A stretch of 64,000 nt of DNA from Ruegeria aquimaris (GCF_025751555.1 NZ_JAOWLB010000002.1:422676-486675); one strand, 5' to 3'. Counted from the first letter of the stretch, positions 46,149-55,625 are shown. The notes: a model not told the origin generated them from the letters alone. Made by a program: numbers and translations.

Positions 46149-46852
46149 GACAGGGGCAGGGTCGTATCCATCCTGTCGATATAGTCGGACAAGATCGGGT
46201 CCCCGGCAACGCGCCGTTGCAAAGGGGTCGCCACCGGGGTGGCCCGCATCGCCGCCAGCATGGGCGCAGCCGACAGGTCGGCAGCCGTGGGCCGGTCGCC
46301 CATCAGAAACGATCCGTGCCACAGACAGGTGGTAATCGCCTCGAAATCCCGTTCTGCCCGCTCCATCCGCTCTGCCGCGCTGAATCGCGCCATGCCCTGC
46401 GCCCGCAGACCGCGCAGCACCGACCGCCGCACGCCGTTGGCCACCGGATTGCGGATCAGGCGCGGCACCTCACCAAAGAAACGGTCGCGCAGATGGTGCC
46501 AGACCGCGTCATCGCTCCAGCGATCCATCAGTAGCTGAAAGTACAAATGCTCTTCGGCCATCCGGATCATCGCCCGCGATTGCGCCCGTTGCAGATCGCT
46601 CAGACCGTGGTCGAATTCCGCCCCCTGCGCCTCCAGCCAGTGGCGGATAGCGTCGCTATCGGCCAACAGGCGCTCGGGTGTGCGTAAGACCGGCAGTTTG
46701 CCATGGGGCATCTTGCGGGCATCGAGCAGGTCGGACCGACGCCAGTCCAGCCCCGAAAGATGCAGCATATAGGCCGCCTTCACGCAGAACGGGCTGCCGG
46801 AGTAGAGGCCAAAGGCCGAAGGAAAGGTCAAAAGGGTCAGCATCGGGAACAT
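46145..46852 (-). CDS. glutathione S-transferase family protein
   Basis: 235 residues. N-terminal thioredoxin-like domain (FGLYSGSPFCVKAAYMLHL; GKLPVLRTPERLLADSDAI), with the helical C-terminal domain GSFLMGDRPTAADLSAAPML. The substrate is unknown; the Ser/Cys near residues 19-23 may be the thiol-activating site. ATG 46852 or 46843 are both possible starts. Divergent from a WYL regulator with a palindrome between. Confidence 0.87.
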   Translation of the reverse strand: MFPMLTLLTFPSAFGLYSGSPFCVKAAYMLHLSGLDWRRSDLLDARKMPHGKLPVLRTPERLLADSDAIRHWLEAQGAEFDHGLSDLQRAQSRAMIRMAEEHLYFQLLMDRWSDDAVWHHLRDRFFGEVPRLIRNPVANGVRRSVLRGLRAQGMARFSAAERMERAERDFEAITTCLWHGSFLMGDRPTAADLSAAPMLAAMRATPVATPLQRRVAGDPILSDYIDRMDTTLPLS

Positions 46853-46885
46853 CCTTGTTTGATGGCCCGAGGGATAGGATAGTCA

Positions 46886-46904
46886 GATGACAATTTCTGT
46901 CATC
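46886..46904. promoter_or_regulatory. operator candidate between the GST and WYL-regulator genes
   Basis: Perfect 7-bp inverted repeat GATGACA-N5-TGTCATC in the 73-base divergent gap. A dimeric regulator would fit; the WYL regulator next to it is the obvious candidate. Binding is inferred. Confidence 0.6.
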
Positions 46905-46925
46905 AGATCCGGGTCAACATAACCC

Positions 46926-47615
46926 ATGTCCAGAACCGCCCGATTGTTCCAGCTCATGCAGGCGCTGCGCTCCGGCCCGCCGCCGCATACCTCCGCGGCG
47001 CTGGCGCAGGATCTTGGCGTCTCACCCCGCACCATCCACCGTGACATCGACGCCCTGCGAGGCCTTGGCGCCGTGATCGACGGCGAGGCGGGATTCGGCT
47101 TTACCCTGATCGAAGACGCAACCCTGCCGCCGCTGGGGTTTACCGATGACGAGCTCGAAGCGCTGGTGCTTGGTCTGCGCGAGGCCGAGCTGATCGGCGA
47201 CCCCGACCTCAGCCATGCCGCCAGCCAGGCCCTGCGCAAGTTGCAGGGCCGCCTGCCGCCGCGCCAGTCGCACCGGTTGACCCATGCGGTGCTGACCGCA
47301 ACCCGGTTCGACCGGCCCGAACCGCCAACGATCCCGGTCGCCACCCTGCGCGCCGCAACCTGGGACGAGCTTGCCGTTACCTTTGGTTATACCGACATGC
47401 ATGGGGCACAGACCCAGCGCACTGTGTATCCGTTGTCCATCGTCTACATGGATCGCTCCAGCGTGCTGATCGCCTGGTGCCTCTTGCGGGCGGATGTGCG
47501 GGTGTTCCGGCTCGACCGGATGCGCGACCTTGTGGTGACAAGCAACAGTTTCCGCCCCCGCCGGGTGCCGATGCTGCGCGATGCGCTGGCACAGATCCGC
47601 GCGCAACCGGCCTGA
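46926..47615 (+). CDS. HTH-WYL transcriptional regulator (YafY type)
   Basis: 229 residues. N-terminal HTH (ALAQDLGVSPRTIHRDIDALRGLG), followed by a WYL effector domain (VYPLSIVYMDRSSVLIAWCLLR; VFRLDRMRDL). Such regulators bind small ligands or nucleic acid and control nearby genes. It is divergent from the GST-DUF1801 operon and probably controls it. ATG 46926. Confidence 0.9.
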   Translation: MSRTARLFQLMQALRSGPPPHTSAALAQDLGVSPRTIHRDIDALRGLGAVIDGEAGFGFTLIEDATLPPLGFTDDELEALVLGLREAELIGDPDLSHAASQALRKLQGRLPPRQSHRLTHAVLTATRFDRPEPPTIPVATLRAATWDELAVTFGYTDMHGAQTQRTVYPLSIVYMDRSSVLIAWCLLRADVRVFRLDRMRDLVVTSNSFRPRRVPMLRDALAQIRAQPA

Positions 47616-47677
47616 CCCCTTTGTCCGATCCCGGTTTGCCGCTAACCTGACACATGGGCAGCAGGACAGGACCGAGC

Positions 47678-48943
47678 ATGCAGAAACTATCCCTCGCGCT
47701 GGCGATTTGCCTTGGCGCTCCGGCACTGGCCGAAACCCCTCTGGTACTGGCCGTGGCCAGTTCCGCCCGCCCCGTCATGCGGCCCGCCCTGACAACACCC
47801 GTGACAGCCGACATCGAAACCAGATTCCAGGCCTGGCTGGCCGAGTTCCACACCCAGGCCCTGGCCCAGGGCGTATCCGCAAAAACGCTCGACGCCGCCC
47901 TGCCCGGCCTCACCTATGACGCCGAGGTGGTGCGCCGCGACCGCAACCAGGCCGAGTTCACCAAGACCGTCTGGGACTATCTCGACACCGCCGTCTCCAC
48001 CGCCCGTATCGACGCCGGGACAAAGGCGGTCGCCCGCCATGCCGCCCTGTTCGACCGGATCGAGGCGCAGTGGGGCGTCGACCGCCATGTCATCGCCGCC
48101 ATCTGGGGGCTGGAAAGCGCCTATGGGCTGGTGCGCGGCACTGACAGCACGCTGCAATCACTGGCCTCGCTCGCCTTTGACACCCGGCGGCCCGAATTCT
48201 TTGGCGAACAGTTTCTGACCGCGCTGCAAATCCTAGACGCGGGCGAAGTCCGGCCCGCCGACATGCGCGGCAGCTGGGCGGGCGCAATGGGGCATACCCA
48301 GTTCATGCCCACTTCCTACCGCGATCACGCAGTCGATTTCGACGGCGACGGGCGGCGCAACATCTGGTCGGATGATCCGACCGATGCGCTGGCCTCGACT
48401 GCCGCCTATCTCAAGGCCAACGGCTGGGTCACCGGCCAGCCCTGGGGGGTCGAGGTGACGCTGCCACAAGGCTTCGATCTGGCAACCGCGCGGCGGGAAC
48501 TGACGCGGATGCCATCCGAATGGGCGGCTCTGGGGGTGCGCGATACCAATGGCAAACCGGTCCCTGATCATGGCCCGGCCTCGATCCTGCTGCCGGGCGG
48601 CGGCACCGGCCCGGTCTTCATGATCTTTGACAATTTCGCTGTATTAGAGACGTATAACACCGCCGATGCCTATGTGATCGGGGTCGGGCATCTGGGTGAC
48701 CGCATCGCCGGTCGTGGCCCGATCCGCGGCGACTGGCCGCGCCAGGACCGCGCGCTCACATTCGACGAACGGATCGAGTTGCAGGAGCGCCTGACCGCCG
48801 CCGGGTTCGACACGCAAAAGATCGACGCCAAGATCGGCCCGCTCACCATCAACGCGGTGCGCGACTATCAGCTGTCGCTTGGGATCATGCCCGACGGCTA
48901 TGCCTCGCTGCGGGTGCTCGAACGGCTGCGGCAGGGGCAATAG
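47678..48943 (+). CDS. lytic murein transglycosylase, MltB type
   Basis: 421 residues. Signal peptide (ALAICLGAPALA), SLT_2 catalytic domain with Glu146 in IWGLESAYG and the substrate groove MGHTQFMPTSYRDHAVDFDG, and a C-terminal peptidoglycan-binding domain (DAKIGPLTINAVRDYQ). It cleaves peptidoglycan between MurNAc and GlcNAc to give 1,6-anhydro ends in the periplasm. ATG 47678 is at the signal peptide; ATG 47654 is in frame. Confidence 0.92.
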   Translation: MQKLSLALAICLGAPALAETPLVLAVASSARPVMRPALTTPVTADIETRFQAWLAEFHTQALAQGVSAKTLDAALPGLTYDAEVVRRDRNQAEFTKTVWDYLDTAVSTARIDAGTKAVARHAALFDRIEAQWGVDRHVIAAIWGLESAYGLVRGTDSTLQSLASLAFDTRRPEFFGEQFLTALQILDAGEVRPADMRGSWAGAMGHTQFMPTSYRDHAVDFDGDGRRNIWSDDPTDALASTAAYLKANGWVTGQPWGVEVTLPQGFDLATARRELTRMPSEWAALGVRDTNGKPVPDHGPASILLPGGGTGPVFMIFDNFAVLETYNTADAYVIGVGHLGDRIAGRGPIRGDWPRQDRALTFDERIELQERLTAAGFDTQKIDAKIGPLTINAVRDYQLSLGIMPDGYASLRVLERLRQGQ

Positions 48944-48951
48944 CCCTCGTC

Positions 48952-50361
48952 TTAACGTTCTTCCAGCGCGCCCAGCGCCGCCCGCAGCGTCTCGGCGGCC
49001 TCGGCCCGCGCGGCCTCGTCCATGCCAGCCGGATCAAGCCGCAGGCTGATCCCCGGCGTGTCCACCCTCACCACCGGGTTCCGAGACGGCACACCTGCCA
49101 CCACCCGATAGGTGCGCACCGGATGTGCGATCCCCTTCATCGTGACCGTCTCGCCGGGTTCGGCGGCCACCCGGTCGCTCACCAGCGCCCAGGTCTCGTG
49201 CGCCAACAGGATCTGCCCCGGCTCCGCCGCCGCCTGAAGCCGCGCGGTCAGGTTCACCTGACGCCCGATGATGGTGTAGTCCATCCGTTCGTCGCTGCCG
49301 AAATTGCCCACCGTGCAATAACCGGTGTTGATGCCGATGCGGATGCGGAACGGATGTTCCAGCCCCTTGGCCCGCCATCGCCGCTGCAACTCGTCCATCC
49401 TCTGCTGCATGGCACAGGCCATCTCGACACAGCGCAGCGCGTCCCCTTCGGGACCCAGCGTGTCGGGATCGCCAAAATACAGAACAATCGCATCACCGAT
49501 GAACTTGTCGAAATTCGCGCCATGCGCCTGCGCGATCTTCGACATCTCGGTCAGGTATTCGTTCAGCAGCGCGGTCAGCTCCTCTGATTCCATCCGCTCG
49601 GCAGTTTCGGTGAACCCCACGACATCGGAAAAGAACACGGTCAGCTTGCGACGGCGCGACACCACGCGGCTTTCCTGTTTCCCGGTCAGAATGGCCTGGT
49701 ACAGCTGCGGCGAGACATATTTGGCCAGATGCGCCGAGACCGCCTCTAAACGCCGGCGCGACTCGACAAGTTCGGTCTCGGACACTTCCTCCAGCCATTC
49801 GAACACCCCCAACAGCATGGCCAGCATGCTGGCGAACATGACCGAGTTTATCGCGAAAAGAACCGCATCGAAGGTGGCCGACTGCGGCGCGATGGGCCCG
49901 GCGGAAATGACATAGGCGCCGCTGGCCGCCAGCGACACGATAAAGATAACGCACAGCGCGGCCCGCATCGGACGACTGACAAAGGTCAGGATCGAGGTGA
50001 TCAGTATCGTCAGCAGCGGATAAAAGAAGAACCCCGGCGCAAGCCCGAGATAGACCGTCGCCAAGACACCGTGCAGCGGGACCTCGACGAACTGGCACAG
50101 ATAGAAAAACGGCCTGTGCAAGACGTTGTGGACCACGACCCACCAGGTCGCACCGGCCCATAACGCGACACTGAAGATATTGAAGATCATCAGCGGCCAG
50201 ATCTCCAGATACCAGAAGATGACCACAAAGGCGGCGTGAACCATCAACGCGTTCGGAAACCCGACCCGCGCCAGAACATGGATACGGGCCAACCGGTCGT
50301 CCACACCCGCAGGTCGCTCGGTCGCCCAATTCCGGATAGCAAGCCAGACATCCGCCAGCAT
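48952..50361 (-). CDS. class III adenylate cyclase, membrane type
   Basis: 469 residues. N-terminal part with about five or six membrane helices (roughly 35-210), a coiled-coil-like linker (EVSETELVESRRRLEAVSAH) and a cyclase domain. Metal Asp residues in FFSDVVGFT and FIGDAIVLYF, the adenine-selecting Lys (FDKFIGD) and Asp (RMDYTIIG), and Asn/Arg in VNLTARL are all present, so it should make cAMP. ATG 50361 follows AAAGGAG. It is 79 bases downstream of the flavodoxin-like gene. Confidence 0.9.
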   Translation of the reverse strand: MLADVWLAIRNWATERPAGVDDRLARIHVLARVGFPNALMVHAAFVVIFWYLEIWPLMIFNIFSVALWAGATWWVVVHNVLHRPFFYLCQFVEVPLHGVLATVYLGLAPGFFFYPLLTILITSILTFVSRPMRAALCVIFIVSLAASGAYVISAGPIAPQSATFDAVLFAINSVMFASMLAMLLGVFEWLEEVSETELVESRRRLEAVSAHLAKYVSPQLYQAILTGKQESRVVSRRRKLTVFFSDVVGFTETAERMESEELTALLNEYLTEMSKIAQAHGANFDKFIGDAIVLYFGDPDTLGPEGDALRCVEMACAMQQRMDELQRRWRAKGLEHPFRIRIGINTGYCTVGNFGSDERMDYTIIGRQVNLTARLQAAAEPGQILLAHETWALVSDRVAAEPGETVTMKGIAHPVRTYRVVAGVPSRNPVVRVDTPGISLRLDPAGMDEAARAEAAETLRAALGALEER

Positions 50362-50440
50362 TGCCCGGTCTCCTTTCACCTTCGACAGAAAGGAAGGGTA
50401 CCGTTGCCCGGCACAAGGCGGCAAGGAAAACGTGCCTTTC

Positions 50441-50926
50441 TCAGAAAATCCCCATCGCCAGTCCGGCACCCAGCGCCTGGCCCAGATCGCGGCAGGTCTC
50501 CAGATCCGGGGCAGAGATGGTCTTGGGGGCCAGAATGGCCTCGGGCGTCTGCGCATGGGTGCAGACGATCAGCGGCGGTTGCGCCTCTTTCAGGCGCCAG
50601 CCGGTGGCGATGCGCGCCACCTGCCGGGCCGCGTTCTGCCCGTCGGACCCGGCGCAGATCATCTGGGCATAGGCCCGGCCTTCGATCCGGCCCAGGACCG
50701 GATAATAGCAGCGGTCAAAGAATTCCTTCATCGCACCCGAAATCGCCGCCAGATTCTCGGGACAGCAGAACACATAGCCGCCCGCCGCCAACAGATCATC
50801 CGGCCCGGCCTCTTCGGCACCCAGCAGCAGGGTCGGCCCTTCGGGCCGGGCTCCTTCGGCACAGGCCTCGGCCATCTGGCGGCTGCCGCCGGTTCTGGAA
50901 TGATAGACGATCAGCAGACCCGCCAT
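50441..50926 (-). CDS. flavodoxin-like protein
   Basis: 161 residues. The N-terminal phosphate loop LLIVYHSRTGGSRQMAEA and GYVFCCPENLAAISGAMKEF match flavodoxin/NAD(P)H-dependent reductase folds that bind FMN. The role is unknown. It starts five bases after rlmH. Confidence 0.83.
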   Translation of the reverse strand: MAGLLIVYHSRTGGSRQMAEACAEGARPEGPTLLLGAEEAGPDDLLAAGGYVFCCPENLAAISGAMKEFFDRCYYPVLGRIEGRAYAQMICAGSDGQNAARQVARIATGWRLKEAQPPLIVCTHAQTPEAILAPKTISAPDLETCRDLGQALGAGLAMGIF

Positions 50927-50931
50927 GCCCT

Positions 50932-51402
50932 TCAGACCCGGTGATAGGGGCTGCCGGCCAGGATGGTGGCCGCCCGGTAGAGTTGCTCGGCCAGCATCAC
51001 CCGCACCAGCATATGCGGCCAGACCATCGCCCCGAAGGAGATCGAGAAATCGGCCTCGGCCCGCAGCTCGGGGTCGATGCCATCCGCACCGCCGATCACC
51101 AACGCCAGATCTTGCCGCCCAGCATCGCGCCAGCCCGCCAGCCGATCGGCAAAATCGGGCGACGAGATCACCTTGCCCCGCTCGTCCAGCGTGCACAGCA
51201 CCGCGCCCGCCGGAACCGCCTTGCGCAGCAACACCGCCTCGGCACCCATGCCGCCGCCCTTGCGGTCGTCGACCTCGACCACGCGCGCAGGACCAAGGCC
51301 CAGCGCACGGCCTGTGCGCTCGAACCGGGTCATGTAGTCGTCAATCAGGGTTTTCTCCGGTCCGGCGCGCATTCGGCCGACCGCACATATGCTGACACGC
51401 AT
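50932..51402 (-). CDS. rlmH: 23S rRNA pseudouridine-1915 N3-methyltransferase
   Basis: 156 residues. A SPOUT methyltransferase with the AdoMet knot segments LVIGGADGID and WPHMLVRVMLAEQLYRA, ending in the family's SPYHR tail. It methylates the pseudouridine in helix 69 of 23S rRNA. It is next to rsfS, a common pairing. Confidence 0.96.
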   Translation of the reverse strand: MRVSICAVGRMRAGPEKTLIDDYMTRFERTGRALGLGPARVVEVDDRKGGGMGAEAVLLRKAVPAGAVLCTLDERGKVISSPDFADRLAGWRDAGRQDLALVIGGADGIDPELRAEADFSISFGAMVWPHMLVRVMLAEQLYRAATILAGSPYHRV

Positions 51403-51447
51403 GCTCTTTCGTCTCTCCGGCCCCTCAACCGGGACCGGCGGACCGCC

Positions 51448-51807
51448 TTAGTTGGCCGATGCCCTGGCGCCCTGCGGCAGCCACATCTTTTCCAGCTGAT
51501 AGAATTCGCGCACCTCGGGACGGAAGATATGGACGATCACGTCACCGGTGTCGATCAACACCCAGTCGCCGGTATCCTTGCCTTCGATCTTCGGGCTGAA
51601 GCCAAACTCGTCCTTCACGCGCTGCGCCAGCTTTTCGGCCATGGCCGAGACCTGACGGGTCGAACGCCCCGACGCGATAACCATGTAATCGCCCATCGAG
51701 GACCTGCCGCGCAGATCGATCTGCACAACGTCTTCGGCCTTGTCATCATCGAGAGAAGAAAGAATACGCTCCAGCAGCAATTCGCTGGTGGTGTCAGTTG
51801 AGGCCAT
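51448..51807 (-). CDS. rsfS: ribosome silencing factor RsfS
   Basis: 119 residues. RsfS binds ribosomal protein L14 and blocks joining of the subunits in starved cells. The family core is present (LDDDKAEDVVQIDLRGRS, DYMVIASGRSTRQV, KDTGDWVLIDTGDVIVHIF). ATG 51807 has no good ribosome site of its own, but overlaps the stop of an 18-codon ORF that does (TGATG). GTG 51843 is in frame and could instead be the start of a longer form. Confidence 0.9.
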   Translation of the reverse strand: MASTDTTSELLLERILSSLDDDKAEDVVQIDLRGRSSMGDYMVIASGRSTRQVSAMAEKLAQRVKDEFGFSPKIEGKDTGDWVLIDTGDVIVHIFRPEVREFYQLEKMWLPQGARASAN

Positions 51808-51863
51808 CAGCGCGGCCCCGGACTGGACGGCCGCGGCCGCCACGGATTGAGGTAACAGGACAT
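51807..51863 (-). CDS. 18-residue upstream ORF coupled to rsfS
   Basis: ATG 51863, three bases after AGGAGG, encodes MSCYLNPWRPRPSSPGPR and stops at TGA 51809-51807, which overlaps the rsfS ATG. The peptide is rich in Pro and Arg (six Pro), residues that can slow ribosomes. Likely a coupling or leader peptide; translation is inferred from the signals only. Confidence 0.5.
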   Translation of the reverse strand: MSCYLNPWRPRPSSPGPR

Positions 51864-51973
51864 CGTCCTCCTATACAACGCGCCGCCAGTTCCCCCGGCG
51901 CTGGGGTCCGCCAAATTTAGCAATCCACAAGTGACAATTCAATGAACCTTGGACATCGGGCCGTGACGTCGGC

Positions 51974-53326
51974 TCAATCCGGCACGGATTGTTGCGCATC
52001 CGCCCCTGTTTCGGGCGCATCGCCCAGCAGGCGCACCTCGCGCTGCGGGAATGGAATCGAGATTCCCTCGGCCTGGAACGCATCCCACAGTGCCAGGAAC
52101 ACGTTTCCGCGAATGTTGGTCAGCCCGGCGGTGGGGTCGCTGATCCAGATGCGCAGGATGTAATCGACGCTGCTGTCGCCAAAGCCGGTGATATGGCACA
52201 CCGGATCGTGACCCGGCCCGCTCAGCACCCGCTTGACCGATTTGGCGGCCCCGATCGCCACCGCGCGCACCACATGCGGGTCGTCGGCATAGCTGGTGCC
52301 GAATGTCAGGTCCAGCCGCACGAACTGGTCCGAATGGGACCAGTTGACCACCTGCCCGGTGATCAGATCCTCGTTCGGAATCAGGTATTCCCGCCCGTCG
52401 CGGGTCACCACTGAAACGTAGCGCGCGCCCAGCGCGTTGATCCAGCCAAATGTCTCGCCCAGCGAGATCACGTCACCGGGCTTGATCGATCGATCCATCA
52501 GGATGATCACACCCGAAATCAGGTTCGACACCACCTTTTGCAGGCCAAAGCCGATGCCGACACCGATGGCACCGGACAGGAACGCCAGCCCGGTCAGATC
52601 GAACCCCAGCGTGCGGATCGACACGATCAGCACCCAGCCGTACAGCAGCACCTGCACCGCCTTGCCCAACAGCACCTGCATCGAAGGCGAGATGTCGTCG
52701 TTGCGCTTCAAAGCGTTCGACGCCCCTTGCGAGGCCAGCCGCGCCAGGGTGATCAGCGCCCCGATCAGCAACGCCGCCTTCAATATCCCCAGCACCGAGA
52801 TATGCAGCGCCCCCACCTCGATGGCGATACCGTCGAGGAACGAGGCAACCGTATCGGTCAGGTTCAGCGCGACAAGCGTGGCATAGATCCACATCGACCA
52901 GCGAAAGATCAGCCGCAGCGTGCGATTACGCACCGCCCGCGCCACCAGCGCGATCACCAAAAGCGCGGTCGCCAGCGTTGCCACCACCCCGATGATATAG
53001 CTGCGCGACGGCCAGGTGGCCTGTTGCATCACCAGGTAGACGATCCAGCTCAGCACCACGAAATACAACAGCGACAGCCGCCGCATCAGCAACACCAGCG
53101 TGCGCAGCTTCCATTTCGGCCAGCCCTCGCGCGCCCGTGCCCAGTCTTCCCAGTACCGCCGGGTGATCAGCGACAACAGCATCGACACGGCGACAAGCAC
53201 CACGATGACCAGCATCTGGTATTGTCGCCAACCCGGTGTCGTGAACAGCTCCAGCAGTTTCTGGCCGGTGGTCAGGATCGCCGCCAACAGCTCTTCCAGT
53301 GTGGCGGGCAGGATGTCATTGTTCAT
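51974..53326 (-). CDS. MscS-family mechanosensitive channel
   Basis: 450 residues. Several N-terminal helices, then the pore helix and beta-domain of MscS: LAFLSGAIGVGIGFGLQKVVSNLISGVIILMD (first residues of the pore region), followed by KPGDVISLGETFGWI and YLIPNEDLITGQVVNWSHSD. It releases solutes on hypo-osmotic shock. ATG 53326 is at the family N-terminus; the frame is open to 53398. Confidence 0.93.
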   Translation of the reverse strand: MNNDILPATLEELLAAILTTGQKLLELFTTPGWRQYQMLVIVVLVAVSMLLSLITRRYWEDWARAREGWPKWKLRTLVLLMRRLSLLYFVVLSWIVYLVMQQATWPSRSYIIGVVATLATALLVIALVARAVRNRTLRLIFRWSMWIYATLVALNLTDTVASFLDGIAIEVGALHISVLGILKAALLIGALITLARLASQGASNALKRNDDISPSMQVLLGKAVQVLLYGWVLIVSIRTLGFDLTGLAFLSGAIGVGIGFGLQKVVSNLISGVIILMDRSIKPGDVISLGETFGWINALGARYVSVVTRDGREYLIPNEDLITGQVVNWSHSDQFVRLDLTFGTSYADDPHVVRAVAIGAAKSVKRVLSGPGHDPVCHITGFGDSSVDYILRIWISDPTAGLTNIRGNVFLALWDAFQAEGISIPFPQREVRLLGDAPETGADAQQSVPD

Positions 53327-53413
53327 TCGGTTGCTCCCGCCCCCAGATTGACAGCCCCACGCCCTGTTTCGCAAGACCTTGCGAGACTCGGGGGACACCT
53401 GTATCTGAACATC

Positions 53414-53512
53414 ATGAAACCCTATGACGCCCCGACCATGAACCTCCAGGATCGCGCCCGCCTGCGCGAGCGGTTCTTCGGCGCGACCCGGTCGGTGCTG
53501 GCCCGCCTATAA
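53414..53512 (+). CDS. possible 32-residue ORF upstream of leuC
   Basis: ATG 53414 to TAA 53510-53512, basic and Arg/Leu-rich (RARLRERFFGATRSVLARL). It lies 53 bases before leuC. There is no run of adjacent Leu codons, so it is not a typical leu attenuator peptide. No family is recognised, and the evidence for translation is weak. Confidence 0.25.
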   Translation: MKPYDAPTMNLQDRARLRERFFGATRSVLARL

Positions 53513-53565
53513 GGCGGTCCAAGCCATGACCACAGCTATTTCCACCAAAACACGGGAGAGGACAG

Positions 53566-54972
53566 ATGTCCCCCAAGACACTCTATGACAAGATCTGGGA
53601 TGCGCATGTCGCGCACCAGGCCGAAGACGGCACCTGCCTGCTGTATATCGACCGCCACCTCGTGCACGAGGTGACCAGCCCGCAGGCCTTCGAAGGGCTG
53701 CGCATGGCGGGCCGCAAGGTGCGCGCTCCGGAAAAAACCATCGCCGTGCCGGACCACAACGTGCCCACCACCGAGGGCCGCGAAGATCCCGCGCAGATGA
53801 CCGAGGAAAGCCGCATCCAGGTGCAGGCGCTCGACAAGAACGCACGCGATTTCGGCATCCACTATTACCCGGTCTCGGATATCCGTCAGGGTATCGTGCA
53901 TATCGTCGGCCCGGAACAGGGCTGGACCCTGCCGGGCATGACCGTGGTCTGCGGCGACAGCCACACCGCCACCCACGGCGCCTTTGGCGCGCTGGCGCAT
54001 GGCATCGGCACCTCCGAGGTCGAACATGTTCTGGCCACCCAGACGCTGATCCAGAAGAAATCCAAGAACATGAAGGTGGAGATCACCGGCAAGCTGAACC
54101 CGGGCGTCACCGCCAAGGACATCACGCTGGCCGTGATCGGCAAGACCGGTACCGCCGGTGGCACCGGCTATGTCATCGAATACTGCGGCGAGGCGATCCG
54201 CGATCTCTCGATGGAAGGCCGCATGACCGTCTGCAACATGGCGATCGAAGGCGGCGCCCGCGCTGGCCTGATCGCACCGGACCAGAAGACGTTCGACTAC
54301 GTCCAGGGCCGCCCGCACGCGCCCAAGGGCGCCCAGTGGGAAGCCGCGCTGAACTGGTGGCAGACGCTCTATTCCGATGACGACGCGCATTGGGACAAGG
54401 TGGTGACGATCAAGGGCGAGGATATCGCCCCCGTCGTGACCTGGGGCACCTCGCCCGAGGACGTGCTGCCGATCACCGCGACCGTCCCCAACCCCGAGGA
54501 TTTCACGGGCGGCAAGGTCGAGGCCGCGCGCCGCTCGATCGAATACATGGGCCTGACCCCCGGCCAGAAACTGTCGGATATCGCCATCGACACCGTCTTT
54601 ATCGGATCCTGCACCAATGGCCGGATCGAGGACCTGCGCGCCGCCGCCGCGATCCTGAAAGGGAAAAAGATCAAGGACGGCATTCGCGCCATGGTCGTAC
54701 CCGGCTCGGGCCTTGTCCGCGCCCAGGCCGAGGAAGAAGGCATCGCCGACATCTTCAAGGAGGCCGGTTTCGAATGGCGCCTTGCGGGTTGTTCGATGTG
54801 CCTGGCAATGAACCCCGACCAGCTGGCGCCGGGCGAGCGCTGTGCCGCCACCTCGAACCGCAACTTCGAAGGCCGTCAGGGTCGCGGCGGTCGCACCCAC
54901 CTGCTCAGCCCCGCGATGGCTGCCGCCGCGGCAATCACGGGAAAGCTGACAGATGTACGCGAACTGATGTAA
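53566..54972 (+). CDS. leuC: 3-isopropylmalate dehydratase large subunit
   Basis: 468 residues. With LeuD it isomerises 2- to 3-isopropylmalate in leucine synthesis. The [4Fe-4S] ligands are in GSCTNGR and [29 protein letters not shown] is the active-site segment. ATG 53566 follows GGGAGAGG. It is separated from leuD by an HdeD-like gene. Confidence 0.97.
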   Translation: MSPKTLYDKIWDAHVAHQAEDGTCLLYIDRHLVHEVTSPQAFEGLRMAGRKVRAPEKTIAVPDHNVPTTEGREDPAQMTEESRIQVQALDKNARDFGIHYYPVSDIRQGIVHIVGPEQGWTLPGMTVVCGDSHTATHGAFGALAHGIGTSEVEHVLATQTLIQKKSKNMKVEITGKLNPGVTAKDITLAVIGKTGTAGGTGYVIEYCGEAIRDLSMEGRMTVCNMAIEGGARAGLIAPDQKTFDYVQGRPHAPKGAQWEAALNWWQTLYSDDDAHWDKVVTIKGEDIAPVVTWGTSPEDVLPITATVPNPEDFTGGKVEAARRSIEYMGLTPGQKLSDIAIDTVFIGSCTNGRIEDLRAAAAILKGKKIKDGIRAMVVPGSGLVRAQAEEEGIADIFKEAGFEWRLAGCSMCLAMNPDQLAPGERCAATSNRNFEGRQGRGGRTHLLSPAMAAAAAITGKLTDVRELM

Positions 54973-54976
54973 ACTG

Positions 54977-55001
54977 CCCTCATAAATTAACTTTTTGAGG
55001 G
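54977..55001 (+). promoter_or_regulatory. hairpin covering the ribosome site of the HdeD-like gene
   Basis: CCCTCA (54977-54982) pairs with TGAGGG (54996-55001), which contains the ribosome site for ATG 55010. The loop is A/T-rich. It lies right after the leuC stop and could make translation depend on leuC translation or on unfolding. Confidence 0.4.
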
Positions 55002-55009
55002 ATACGGAA

Positions 55010-55537
55010 ATGAGTGACTGGCTGAAACTGATGCTGCTGGGCCTGCTGTCGGTCGTGTTCGGGGTTATCGTCCTCGGCGCGCCGGTGGTGGCCTCGGTGG
55101 CAATTACCACCCTGACCGGGATCATGCTGCTGATCGGCGGCGGGCTTCAGGTTGTGGGCGGGTTCACCGTCGAAGGCATAGGCAACAAGATCCTGTCGAT
55201 CATCATGGGTATCATCATGGTGTTCCTCGGCTGGTCGTTCCTGAAGAACCCGCTCGAAGGCACGCTGACGCTGGCCACGGTGGTGATGATCCTGTTTGCC
55301 GCCGGCGGCATCGCCCGGATCATCCTGTCGTTCCAGATGCGCGGCACCGGGCTGTTCTTGCCGACACTCATTTCCGGCATCCTGTCGCTGGGCCTTGCCG
55401 CCTATGTCATGGCGAATGCAGGGGTCGGCTTGGCACTCAGCCTCCTTGGTATCCTGATGGGTATCGAGATGCTCTTCAACGGCTTCGGCCTGATCTTCGC
55501 CGCACTCTTTGTGCGCAGTGCGGGAAAACAAGCGTAA
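55010..55537 (+). CDS. HdeD/DUF308 family membrane protein
   Basis: 175 residues and about six membrane helices, with the repeated pattern of DUF308/HdeD proteins (LGLLSVVFGVIVLGAP; GIIMVFLGWSFLKNPLEG; LISGILSLGLAAYVMAN). HdeD is linked to acid resistance in Escherichia coli, but homologues elsewhere have no known role. ATG 55010; an in-frame TTG lies at 54995. Confidence 0.83.
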   Translation: MSDWLKLMLLGLLSVVFGVIVLGAPVVASVAITTLTGIMLLIGGGLQVVGGFTVEGIGNKILSIIMGIIMVFLGWSFLKNPLEGTLTLATVVMILFAAGGIARIILSFQMRGTGLFLPTLISGILSLGLAAYVMANAGVGLALSLLGILMGIEMLFNGFGLIFAALFVRSAGKQA

Positions 55538-55590
55538 CCGGGGTCACGGGACCGGGGACTGTCCGTCCACGCCTGTGACTCTTTGAAACG

Positions 55591-55625
55591 GGTGCCGGGC
55601 CGCGCGCTTGCGCGGGTCCGGCACC
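55591..55625 (+). other. strong hairpin upstream of leuD
   Basis: GGTGCCGG and CCGGCACC form a perfect 8-bp stem, with a GC-rich loop that can extend it. It is 53 bases after the HdeD-like gene and 53 before leuD. No T-run follows. Confidence 0.45.

Noticed and set aside
53414..53512. A leucine attenuator peptide before leuC
   Set aside because: The short ORF has no consecutive leucine codons and I see no terminator/antiterminator pair before leuC, so attenuation is not supported.
53536..55125. Long minus-strand open frame opposite leuC
   Set aside because: leuC is unmistakable on the plus strand, and the opposite frame has no recognisable domain.
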